Source: Haplosporangium gracile
Lineage: Eukaryota; Mortierellomycota; Mortierellomycetes; Mortierellales; Mortierellaceae
Direction of reading: 5' to 3'
Length of the DNA stretch: 27,550 bases
NCBI GenBank assembly: GCA_015499985.1
Contig: JAAAUF010000568.1
Location: 1 to 27,550, forward strand
Of the stretch, positions 1 to 10,706 are shown in pieces. The position numbers and the translations under genes were made by a program. The notes beneath the pieces were generated by a model. That model searched no databases. It was not told the DNA's origin and saw only the letters and a list, made by a program, of their open reading frames with translations. Each line of letters starts with the position of its first letter. The stretch's first letter is position 1.

Positions 1-103
1 TCAGTTCTCACAATCTTGAGAACTCTGTGTAAGAAAAAAAAAAAAAAAAAAGAAAAATTAAAAAAATTTTAAAAATTTGGGGAAAAAAAAAAAAAAGCAG
101 CAT

Positions 104-2418
104 TTAGAAGTGACCAAGGGAGTCAACGCCACCAATCGAAGACCCTATATAAGGCTGCGCAACAGCGCCAGCGGCCAAACCAGTAGGGTTATAAGGCATG
201 GGCACCGGCATACTAGGCATTCTTGTAGTGTTCAACCCCTCACCAGCAGCAAGACGCTCCATATTCTTGACTTTAGTACAAGCATCCCAATCCAACCAAG
301 TCGTGCACTCTGGGCAGCGAACCGCCTCGACGGGAATCTTTTTGATACAGTAGTCGCAGTTCCTCTCGGTGACCTCGATCTTGGTATTACGGCCAACCTG
401 GTAGACCTTGACGATGACGAAGACACAGGCGGAGACAATGAAGAAGTTGAGGACGGTTTGGATAAAGTTACCCCAGTTCCAGGTGATGCTGTGGTCTCCT
501 TGTGCCTGTGCTCTTGTCGAGTACTATATCGTGTTTGTAAAAAACGAAAAAAAAAAATGAGGGAGGCAGAGAGGAGTGGTTAGGGATCGAAAGTGGTCAA
601 TGTCAAAGATAGCAGGAAAGGAGGATGCGGAGGTGTAAATAAATGAGAACTTACGTTGGTGATATTACTATCGTGGTTGCGGCGGAGAATGATAAAGTTC
701 TCCTCGAGGTTCTTTCCAGAGGCCAGGGCGATGATGGGCGTGATGATATCCGTCACCAAACTCGTAACAATCTAGAGTATGTCAAGAAGAAAAAAAAAGA
801 TGCGTGCGGTGCATGCATGCATGCATGACAACGAGAAGGAGAGAGAAGATTTTGTGAATGGATTGTCGGTCAGCCTGTTTGTCCTGTCTCGCTTTTGCCC
901 CTGAGTCTACGTGAGACGGAGAGAGAAGAGGTTCATAATTCATGCCTCCTCTCCTTGCTATCTATTTCCTTTGTTTGTCGATTTGATGATTTGCATGGAT
1001 GGCAGGCAGGCATTGTGCGACCAATGGTGAATGCTGAAAACTCTCTTCCTCACCTCCACTTCTTCTTTTCCTTCTCATCCATGTCCTCCCTATCTTTCTG
1101 GAAACTCTTCTCCCGCGGAAATATTTTTTGTTTGTAACAAAGGGGAGCACCAAAATCGCCCGAAAACCGAGCAGATGAGGAATGTGATGCAGGACCAGAA
1201 TAAGAAAGAAAGAAAAGGTGCAGGGATAGGCAAGTGAGCAAAAGAAAAAAGAACACGAGTGGGAAAGAAAGATGATGAACAATTAAACCAAAGTCCGATA
1301 TCCTCTCTAGTTTTCTGATCTTTCTCTCTTCTCCTTTTCTTTGGAGTAAACCATCACCCCCCTCTCGTATGTTGTGTAGTTTTCCGTTGGGTTTGGAGTA
1401 TTCCCTGTCATGTTCACTTACAGCAGTAAAGGCAGCACCTAAAAGACGATTAGAAAAAAGCAAACGGACAGCAGCAATTGGTCAGTCTTTGGACAAACTA
1501 TGATTCGGTATAATATTAAAGGGAGTTCCTCTGCTGTCCCTTCTAAATCCGATTTGTCGGAGGATAATGAAATGAACAAAGACAACCTCCAGAAAGATAC
1601 ATCTGAGAATAGGTGGGTAAAAAAAAGCAATGAGTGACAAACATACCAATAACGACGGCGACGGCTAGGTCGATAACGTTGCCTCGGTCCATGAACTTGC
1701 GGTAGTCGGCAAAGAAGGAGACTCCATAGTTGACTCCGGGGACCTTGCCCAAAGTGTCACCAGCTTTTGACACTCCCTTCTCGACTAAGAGATTGATATG
1801 AAGCGGAGAGTGAGCGAGTTAGTTAGTTAGTCAGCGGAAGAGTGAGTGAGGAATGTGATACTAATAAGATCGACTGTAAATACAGGAGAGAGGGGTCGAG
1901 CGGTGTCCTGGGTTGTTGCTTTGTTGGGTGGGAGTGTGAGACGTCCCTAACCAACAACAAACAAAAAAAAAAAGATCTCGAAAATCTCAAATCCAGGCAC
2001 ACCCTTCGTTTCCTATTCCTCTGTGGTGTTTTGGTGTGCTCAATGGTGGGTGCGCTCATATTTGTTCTTCTGATGGATTCTCTCGCTCTCTTTTGTTCCA
2101 CGATCTGCTTATGCGCCACCCACTGCTTTGTGAGCATCACGCACACTCACACGCATGCTGTGAGCTGACCTCAGTCCTTTACATGGTGTGTGCTGTTTTA
2201 CCTTGAGAGATACCGCCACGGACGGCAGAAGCGCCCTGTCCAATACCTCCAACAACACCTCCAACAACAACCTGGGAGCCCTTGGAGACGACCTTGATAG
2301 GGTTGAAGCCACGCTTCTTGGCCTTCTCCTGAGTACCGGTGGTTGTACTGAGGTCGGCGGGTTGTTGGTTAGACGATTCGAGCTCGTAGGCTGCGGCTTC
2401 CTTGTTGTATGAGCTCAT
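104..2418 (-). CDS. mscL: MscL-family large-conductance mechanosensitive channel, five exons
   Basis: Spliced model, transcribed right to left: exons 2418-2202, 1784-1647, 1438-1422, 771-655 and 523-104 (stop). All introns are GT-AG and phases agree, giving 302 aa. Residues about 96-150 match the MscL N-terminal helix and TM1 (FFADYRKFMDRGNVIDLAVA, then GAAFTAIVTSLVTDII). TM2 lies at about 180-203. MscL family members are homopentameric channels that open under membrane tension and release solutes during hypo-osmotic shock; the fungal location (plasma or organelle membrane) cannot be read here. Oddities: a 17-nt third exon; a C-terminal CxxC pair (C219/C222, C233/C236) resembling the zinc ribbon on some bacterial MscLs; a Gly-rich, roughly 11-residue repeat before the channel core. 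At 302 aa it is about twice the usual bacterial length of roughly 130-150. Family assignment is firm; exact termini are inferred from splice logic. Confidence 0.88.
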
Positions 2419-2847
2419 TGTTGTGATTTCCTTGTATTACTTGATGGGGAGGGAAGGGAGGGAGGATAGAATGAGTTGATTCAAGAGGGAGGTGGAATGA
2501 GGAAGAGGAAGAGGGGAGATGGCACGCGTGCGAATGAGTGAATGAGGGAGGAGGAAGGGGCAGAGGGTGTAGGAGGGGGAGGAGGCAGAATGAACTGTAA
2601 AGAAGTAAGAAGAAGAAATAGAAAGGGAGCGGAGGCAATCCCATCCTTTCAGCCCACTTTGCCTCTCTCTTGTTTTCATACATCTGCAGGTCTGCCTCTA
2701 AAGCTTGTTTTTGCACGCAGGTGTGTATGAAATGCGTGTGTGTATTTGGCCAGGAGACATGACTGACATACACCTTCCATGGTACCACACACAAATTTAA
2801 ATTCAACAAGACGGAATGGGTCCAGTCTTTTCTGTCTCATAAAGTTT

Positions 2848-2851
<4 letters not shown>

Positions 2852-2885
<34 letters not shown>
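2852..2885. repeat. (TC)17 dinucleotide microsatellite
   Basis: An uninterrupted TC run of 34 nt, preceded by a T run. It lies about 430 nt upstream of the mscL start codon, on the non-coding side of that gene. It is a simple-sequence repeat and probably length-polymorphic; no function is implied. Confidence 0.95.
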
Positions 2886-2888
<3 letters not shown>

Positions 2889-5200
2889 CCCCCTCGGTCG
2901 GACCGTTAAAAAAAGCTAGGTATTGTTTGCATTGACACATTTTTTTTCTTATTGTTGTTTGCTTGAATGTCCGATCAAGAACCACAAAAAAACAAGTAAG
3001 TTGGAAGGAAGAAAAAAAGGGATGGCTAGGAGTCTACTTACCATATCATGCAAGCCTTGTCTGTTGCAACGGTTATCCCTTTCTTGCTGTTTGTTTGTTT
3101 AATTGGTTCGAAGGAGAAGAATAAAGGAAAGAAAAGAAAAGAAAAGGAGATGGGACCCCTTAGTTTTGCGCTCGCACGACTTGACAAACATGCATCCAAA
3201 CAACGCACCTACCGTCTTTTCCATCCCCTTCCATCTCGTCAAACAAAATAAATCAGCATTTTGTCTCTTTTCATTCGCATCCAATACATCACGTACTACA
3301 AGCTTCTAGGGTTTCCCTACGCGCTACTGATGTTGGTTGATCCGAGAAAGGTAAAGGACTGTGCCCATCATCAAATAGAAAGGAATAGGAGGCAACTCAC
3401 CCACAAACTCGGCTGGCTTGCTGGGTTAGATTATTGGGATACGTTCTTTCCATAGAACCTCTCCCTCTTTCGTGTTTTCTTCTCCAAATGAACTGTAGCT
3501 TGGAGTAATGAATGGAAAGGCGAGAAATGAACTGAAAGAAGGAAGGGAAAATAACCAAAAAAAACCCCCCCGGATCACCACACCCTCTCTCTCCTTCTCT
3601 CAGCCCGCCCCCTATTAAAGCACCAACAGACAGCCAGACCAGACAGACAAGAAAACAATCGTATCCAAAGCCAGCGAGCTGCATATTATTTATGATTATT
3701 ATTATTTCATCCTCAGATGAAAAAAAAATAAAATGAAAAAAGGGCGATCGTAAACAACCAAGAACGATGTAAGGATTTGTGTGAGAGATCGATGTCCCTG
3801 TATTCTAGGGTCCGTTTCTCGTCACACTTTGCTTACTACTCACTTACTCGGGTTCATATCTAGCAAAGCGAGCGCGCATAAAAATGACTAGGGAAAAAAG
3901 GGCTCGTCAACAAGGACAACAAATGGATGGTGAGCAGGATGTATTCTTGCTCAAGTATTCAAGAACGTGGCCAGTCCAGTCGACCAAGGGCTGGCTAAAG
4001 ATTGAAGATATATCTGTGCTTTTGGGATGTTAAGAATTTGTACCCTTGTTTTTTCGTTTTTTTGTCATCATCTTTTACAGAACTTTTATGGAAGAAACAC
4101 TGTATCAAGTAGTGGGAGATATGGATCGATGAAGCAGACGATATAATCGATGAAAAAAGGCCACTGTGGGAAATCGAGAAGTAACCTGATGGCGCTTATG
4201 TACGAAGCAATTGGATGCCATACTTTATGACCCGTTCCTGTCTTACTCAGTAAGATTGTATCTGGGAAAACAAGCCAGGACCACCACCAACTCAGATCCC
4301 CACGCCCACACGCTTCTAAAATGGAAAGAACAGTAGAAGAGACTCGGGGGGCTCAAGTTTTCTGTGCATTGTTTCGGGGAGTTTTTACTTGGATTCGTAA
4401 TCATATGCCATCATCCCTGGACTTTCTGTGGCATTTGCTGCGTTCCCTGTTCTTCCGGAACCCGATTCCAGTAAACGGATCGTGTCACTTTTTGGATATG
4501 AGAGCAAATTGATCCGAGGAAAAAATGGATGAAAGAGAGAACAGGATCCAGTTCGGCATTTGAAAGAAGAAGCAGTTACAGGGTCCAGTAAATCAACAAG
4601 CCTACTATCTACCTGTGTAATAAAAGGTTGAACGGCCACTTGGTTCACATCAATTCACAGTATTTCATCATGCATACCTGCACATGTGTATTTTCAAGTA
4701 ATTGGGGCAGGTCCGTATGATCAACTAACCGAGGGGTTGAGAACTCCAATGCGTACACAAAAGAACCTTTTCTTTTATTTTTTTGCTTACGTGAACTTTC
4801 CAAGCGGCATTCCAAAAGATGAAAAAAAAATAGATCCAGGAGATGCCATAGGTTTTTGACCAAAACGACACACTATTTCACGAAACCCCCCCCCCTCCAT
4901 GTCACTTTATTCTTTTGAAACCTTTCTCTCGTCTTCATCGCTATTACACATGCTGTTAGCTTACGATTGTAGACAACCCGCATAGGATCAAAAGCAAAAA
5001 TAACAGACTTACAAAAAGATAGCGTACCTTTCATTTCAGGGGCTGTGTCCATGCAGGGTGTACAGATGCTAGCTTTCCAGCTGCCAAGAACGCTGCTTCG
5101 CCCAAGTTACAGCGAAAAAAAAAAAATGCTACCTGAAGGGCTGAAACACAATTCGCCTGAAATGCATTTGATCACTATGCCTAAGCAGCATTGTTGTTTT

Positions 5201-5206
5201 TTTATT
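5201..5206 (-). terminator. AATAAA poly(A) signal of SF3B1
   Basis: The minus strand reads AATAAA about 50 nt downstream of the SF3B1 stop, inside an A-rich stretch. Position and motif fit a cleavage and polyadenylation signal; the cleavage site itself is not visible. Confidence 0.6.
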
Positions 5207-5257
5207 TGCTAAAAGTATGTCTGTGGAAATCAAGCAAAAAGTGTCCCCTATTGCTTC

Positions 5258-8200
5258 TTAGACGACGTAGAAGAGCTCGGTGCGCTCGTACTTGTTGACA
5301 TCATCATTGTCAATCGAAGGGTAGAAGGGAATGACTCCGTCCTGAGCACCGATATACATGTTATTGTAGATCTTCCAGTAGATCTCGCGGACCTTTCTCG
5401 CGGGATGGAACAGACCCTGGACAACATACTGCAAAATCGTCGCTGGGCCCAGTGCAACCGCCAGTGCATCAATTGCATCCATCACTGCATTGATCACATG
5501 AGGAGATGTCTCGAAAATGTTGGGCCATACAAAATTCAGCAAGTGAAGCAGTGCGTCCTCACATCCCAATCCGACAACTCCTAATGACATGTCTATTGAA
5601 TGTGGAACGAAAGAGAAGATAAAGAGATTGTTAGTACATTGTTCTACTTTCATAGCAATGCATTACTCATGGCATAAAAACGTTCAACAGCAACAACAAT
5701 AAAACAAAATCAACAAACTTACGTTTCACGGTTGTACAGGCGGTCTGACGATGAACAAGATCTCGGTCCATAAGAGCATCCTCGAGTAGCGGCGTGACAG
5801 CATAGATGTAATCCTTACCCATCTCTCCAATGTACTCGAACACCCAGGCCAATGACTATAAAAGTAGAAAGACAAGTGAAACAATGATTGTTAGTAACAT
5901 GGTCAGGTAAAAACATAGGAAATAAATAGTAGTCAACAAACTCATTCAATAAAACCAAATAAAGCACAAAGACTCACCTTGAGGACACCATTTTGGACGT
6001 TCAGCTCGGGTACACGGTATTCGTTCATGAGGGCTGGGAGAACGGTGAAGGGCGCGCAAGTCTCGGCGACAATGGCAATAGCGACGGTTGTACAGACACG
6101 ATTCTGACGCTCCTGAACCTTCAAGTTGTTGAGCAATGTTGCTAAGACATCCTGAGGTCCAATGGCCTTGGCGATATATCCAAAGGTGTTGACAGCGGCA
6201 CGACGAATACCCTTCTTGTGGGCCTTGAGCATATCCAGCAATTCAAAGCAGACACGCATCCACTCACGAGCACTCACAAACTCAGCTCCACGATCCGCAA
6301 TACGACCGACCAAGTCAATGTTGTTTTCCTGCACCTTCTCATGTCGGTTCTTGAGAATAGGCGTCAAGCGAGGGAGTAGGTCCTTAATGGGTGGCGTCAT
6401 GCTGCTCATACCAATAACATTTACGATCGCCTTCAATGCTCCCAGAATCGATCCAAGGACCTCGGGGTACTCCTCTCCCAAGTACTCAAACAGGACCAGT
6501 CCCAAATGTCCCATCAATTTTTCTTCACCGCAGGTCTTCATGACGACAGCAATTCTCGAAATCAGATCGGCTGCTTGCTGACGGACCTTGGCAGACTTGT
6601 TGTTGAGACGCCAAAGAATGGTCGATGTGATTTGGGGGAGATAGGCCTTGCTGCGGTATCCGAGGGCATTGACGACCGTTCCGAAACCATTCAACATAAC
6701 AATATCCTCGGTAGTCTGCTCCTGGAAGGCGTACAGAATTCCGTCAATGAGCACCTCCTCCAGGCGTCCATCCACATCAGCGGCACCCAACTGGGTGATA
6801 ACTTTCTCGATCGTCTCCATGACCATCTTGCGGTAGGGTTCCGACTCGTCCTTCAAGTCCTCGACAATTCTCGACACAATCTCGGTGACACCAACCTTCT
6901 GAGCCAGCTCGACCGTAGTCTCGACAAGCTGCTTGTAGTTTCTGCGGTCCAGAGCCATGCGACGCACCCAAAAGTTCTTGAAAAACTCGGGCAGGATCTC
7001 TTCCTTGATGTACTGAGGGCTCACACCATCGGTACCGGCACACTGCTTGACGACCTTGAGCACAATCTTCTTCATCTCCTCGTCAGGCGACTGAAACTCT
7101 CTGATCAGGATGGGCATGACCTCCTTTGTGTAAAAGTTGGCATATTCCTCCTCCATCAAAGGGATGATGTATCCGATGGCCTTCAGGAAAGCTGCCAAAC
7201 CCTTTCCACGGTGCTTCTTGATGCCAGACCAAAGAGGCTTCAAAACGCTGTGAAAGGATTCGATACCGTAAGGATGGGCAGCCTCGGCCAAAGCCGCGAT
7301 AGCCAGCGATGCGATAGTCCTGACCTTTTGTTGCTCGTCCTATCAGAGTTGAAAAAAGAGCGAAAAAGATTAATGTTAATGAGCCGTAATATAAACACGT
7401 ACAACAATGCAAGGTAGTTAGTAACTGTAATAATGAATATACGACATCACTCCGTTTTCAAACAGAACAAACACAATAAACCCAGGTCAAATAAACATAC
7501 CTCCAGACCCTTGGCAATGGCATCGACGAGATTCTTGAGATGAGGCAAGATGGCGCATCCGAGCAGAATGGCAATCTGCTGGACAATCTTGATACCAGTG
7601 TGGCGGGCCTGCCACGACTTTTTACTGTTGCAGACAGCCTTCAAGAAGGGCAGTAGTGCTGGGATACCGAGAGCAGAGGCAACAACCGAGAAGGCGCGAG
7701 CAGTGGTGTTTCGGACGTACTCGTCGGCGTGGTCGATATCGGGGCGCATGGTTGCAATCATAGTGGCCAATCCGGCGGCCTTACTTAAGTTGCTGATAAT
7801 CTCACGACCCTCAACACGAGCATAGTAATCTTCATCAATCAATAGGGGCTCGATAACGACAAGAATCTTGTGGACGAAGGGACGGACGAGATCATCCAGC
7901 TTGTACAAGATCCTGTCGATGACCTTCACTAACAAGTGACGCTCCTGATCCTCCAGTGTGGGCGACATCAACAAGGGTAGAATCTGGTTGAAGAGCGGTC
8001 CTGCGCCATAGTCGCGAGCCTTGTCGGTAATAGTACGAAGGGCAGCCTTGCGCATGGCTGGTGTTCCGTTCTTGATCTTGAGCAACAGTCTCATAATCTT
8101 ACGCTCCTTGATATCCTCTGCCGACATGGACGACTCATCCTTCTCGTCGAGCAGCTTTCCAAAGTGCTGCATATCATCCTGCTTGAAGAAGGGGAGGTTG

Positions 8201-9459
8201 CCACCGCCGGGGACCTCCAGCTCGGTGGGAGCGATACCATAGTTCTGCTTCAGGTTCTCGTCCTGCATCATGAATCCGTTTCCGGTGTAGGGTGTGGGTG
8301 TGGCAGTCAGCTTGCGGCCAGGAGTGCGAATGGGCGTGTAGGTGGCAGGCTGCTCCAAAACCCTGTATCCAGTCGTGGGGAACATGGCATCTAGATCATC
8401 GTCCGTGAGAGGTCTGTTGCGCATGTCGATTTCATGCTCCCAACGCTGGGCATTCATCGCCTCGGGGGTCATAGGTACAGCGAGGTTGGGTGTGACCATA
8501 CCGAGTTGTCCAGCCATAGGGGTTGCGCCAAACATACCCGAGGGTGCGACGGGTGTCTCGTCCCAACGAGAGCGCTTGGCGGTGGGTGTTTCTGCGACTC
8601 CTGAAGAAGCTCTAGGTGTGGCGTCCCATGATGATGTGTTGCTGGCGACTGGTGTCTCGTCCCAGCGGTTACGCTTCTTGACATCAGCCTTGGGAGTTTC
8701 CTCCCAGCGGTTGGTTGGTGCGGCGACATGATCGTCGGGCTCGTTCCATGAGGAGGTAGCCGCTGGAGCAACAACGGGCGTGGCCACATCCCAGCGTCTC
8801 TTTCTTCCAGTAGGCGTTGGAGGTGGCGGTGCGTCCTGTCCTGTAGCCTTTTGCGCCTCCTTCTTTTTCTCGGCAATCTTTTGCAAGACTCGCTGTTGCT
8901 CACGCTCCAATTCAGCCTCCCTCATCACCTCTGCATATGTCCGTGCCTCCGATCCTGCTGCGCCTTGATCCTTTGCAAATGCATCCTGTCTAGATGGCGA
9001 GAGAGTTCGGTTGTGACGACGCTTATGATAATCATCCTCTCTATCAATGATGCGCTTCGACTCTGATCGTCCTGCAAAAGGATCGTGGTCTTCGTCGTCA
9101 GCAGAGGTTAAATGAGCATAGACCTCCTTTGGTGCTGTATAGGACGAAAGCTTCTTTTGTGCGGCACGCTTTGTGAGTTCATCCTCTTCGTCATCGTCAT
9201 CGTCCATGGGCAAGGAAGTCGAGTAGCCCTCGAACTTGTTGCCACTGCCATAAATGTCCTGATCGTAACCGACGCCAGTGAGAGAGACGCGTGTGTCATC
9301 ACGCTGTGTTGAGCTGTCCTTGGCTCTCTTTTCCTGCTCGGACTTGATCTGGGCGCTGATATCTACGGTTGAGGAACAGGTTTGGTTAGAAACCTGGGAT
9401 CTGATTATTGTTTTGTTCTGGGAAGTGCACAGGTAGGGGTTGCGCTTACCGTCGGCCAT
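5258..9459 (-). CDS. SF3B1: SF3B1 / Hsh155, U2 snRNP splicing factor 3B subunit 1
   Basis: Exons 9459-9450, 9362-7501, 7339-5978, 5855-5723 and 5592-5258; all introns are GT-AG and in phase, giving 1233 aa. Human SF3B1 has about 1304. The protein is the HEAT-repeat scaffold of SF3b that clamps the U2 snRNA/branch-site helix. The N-terminal part is charged and carries RWD/RWE-x-TP motifs (about residues 190-290), the U2AF-ligand type that binds UHM proteins. The segment around residue 310-370 ([20 protein letters not shown]) matches the SF3B1 region that binds p14/SF3B6. HEAT repeats run from about 410 to the C terminus with near-human sequence. Human cancer hotspots align with an offset of 71: R554 (R625), H591 (H662), K595 (K666), K629 (K700), all unchanged. 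The ATG at 9459 is followed by an intron after 10 nt, so the true N terminus is MADDISAQIK. Housekeeping gene, complete. Confidence 0.97.
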
Positions 9460-10706
9460 GGTGTTGTTGATTGTGACAGGGGATGGATGAAGTGTGTGGA
9501 CGGGGTGAGTGCGCCCGAGTGATGGTTTTTGCAGAGAAAGGAGGTTGTTCCTATAAGCACTTGTGTTCTTGATGTTGGTGAATGCGGACTTGGGAGGTTA
9601 CAGGACAATGGACGCCATAATTACGTCACCGAAGTGAGTAAATCGCCCGTCCTCCTCCCGATCTATAACTCAATCTATGTAATAGCTGTACACAAATGGA
9701 CCTTAATAAGTAAATGAGATCCCACTGAATTAAAGTATTAATCAGTTCACTTTTCTGCTTGGATTTACGGATTGCTGAGGTGAAAACTCTGCGGGGATAT
9801 AAGATAAGGCCGCCAAACCTTTCATTTACTTATGGAAAGTAGATTTTTCTGCGAAAAGGAGTATAGAATCCTGCTGTATCCAATTTCAACTAAGCATGGC
9901 GCCTTCATCACAGCATTGAGCTATGCTCATCCTCTATCTCCTCCTCTCCTCTCTCTAATTCCTCTTGTGTTCTTCACTGTCGCACCGTCAACAAGCGTCA
10001 TTTTTTGGTGTTTGCCCACCAGATGAATCCTCCGTTTTGTGACACCGACAATGAGAAAATAACAGCGAAGAAGGCCCAAACACCACCACCACCGCCAACA
10101 ATAACGGCGACCGATGTTGCCCTAAAAGTGCATACATGACAAATACTGCCAAGAAGGAATTCGACAAGGGTCAAACCAAGAAGGGGACACTCACTAGTCC
10201 CCGGCGATGAGCACATAAAACGCAAATAAAAAAAAAATGTGCGGTGTGTCCGGCTCAGGATGTCGTCAAACGCGTCATGGTGTCAAATTTCCTTGCAACG
10301 GTCGTTCTTCTCCGTCCGTGCATTCACACCCAATGGCTCTGAATTCTCCTTTTTCCCCTCTTTCTTTACTTCTTTTTTCTTCTTCTTCCTCTCCACTCTC
10401 TCCCTTACTCACGCAATCGTCCTTCTTCTTATCCCTCACCTTCTCCTCCTCTTCTTTCCTCTCCTCACCCCCTCCCCTTACCCCACCACCTCGTCAGTGG
10501 CCCTCTCTCCCACCCAATTGTTTCTATCCTGTCCTGTCACACCTCCGGCCCTCCTTCTCTCTCTCTGACACGCGCTCATCAACCAACCTTGTCTATCACC
10601 ACCCCAATTACTTTTCTTCTGAAACAAGACCCTGCATTCACCCAACATCAACCCTTCACACCCATTCATCCATCTTCACCCATCTCTCATTCACAAAGAA
10701 AAAAGA
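9460..10706. promoter_or_regulatory. Divergent promoter region between SF3B1 and the BAR-PH-GRAM-VASt gene
   Basis: About 1.25 kb separates two start codons that point away from each other, so both promoters should lie here. On the plus strand about 10330-10690 is strongly C/T-rich and leads into the start at 10707. A bZIP-like TTACGTCA lies near SF3B1. An ORF starting with ATG at 10237 runs past 10707 in another frame; if transcription starts upstream of it, it would act as an overlapping upstream ORF. A weak minus-strand ORF at 9998-10225 is discussed under findings. No TATA element could be assigned confidently. Confidence 0.55.
9621..9628. promoter_or_regulatory. bZIP/CRE-like site TTACGTCA
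   Basis: TTACGTCA (TGACGTAA on the other strand) is a one-base variant of the CRE/ATF palindrome TGACGTCA. It lies about 160 nt upstream of the SF3B1 start codon. An 8-mer can occur by chance, so this is only a candidate site. Confidence 0.25.

Larger units (their letters stand above)
2419..5257. other. Gene-free spacer between the mscL start and the SF3B1 stop
   Basis: About 2.8 kb with only short, unconvincing ORFs. Next to the mscL start (about 2430-2640) the plus strand is G/A-rich, so the mscL coding strand carries a pyrimidine-rich leader, as seen before the other genes. The rest has poly-A/T runs, a (TC)17 microsatellite, and an AATAAA on the minus strand just past SF3B1. I see no tRNA, snRNA or protein-coding exon that I can support. 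Non-coding 5' exons of mscL could lie here. Confidence 0.6.

Noticed and set aside
2630..2722. Minus-strand stretch that reads like coding sequence (ALEADLQMYENKREAKWAER)
   Set aside because: It is short, runs directly into composition-driven sequence, and cannot be spliced in frame to the mscL start; at most a 5' leader piece.
6506..7417. 303-codon plus-strand ORF opposite SF3B1
   Set aside because: It is the antisense shadow of the SF3B1 HEAT-repeat exon, which matches known SF3B1 sequence closely; other plus-strand ORFs at 6162-6581 and 8342-8731 are the same kind of artefact.
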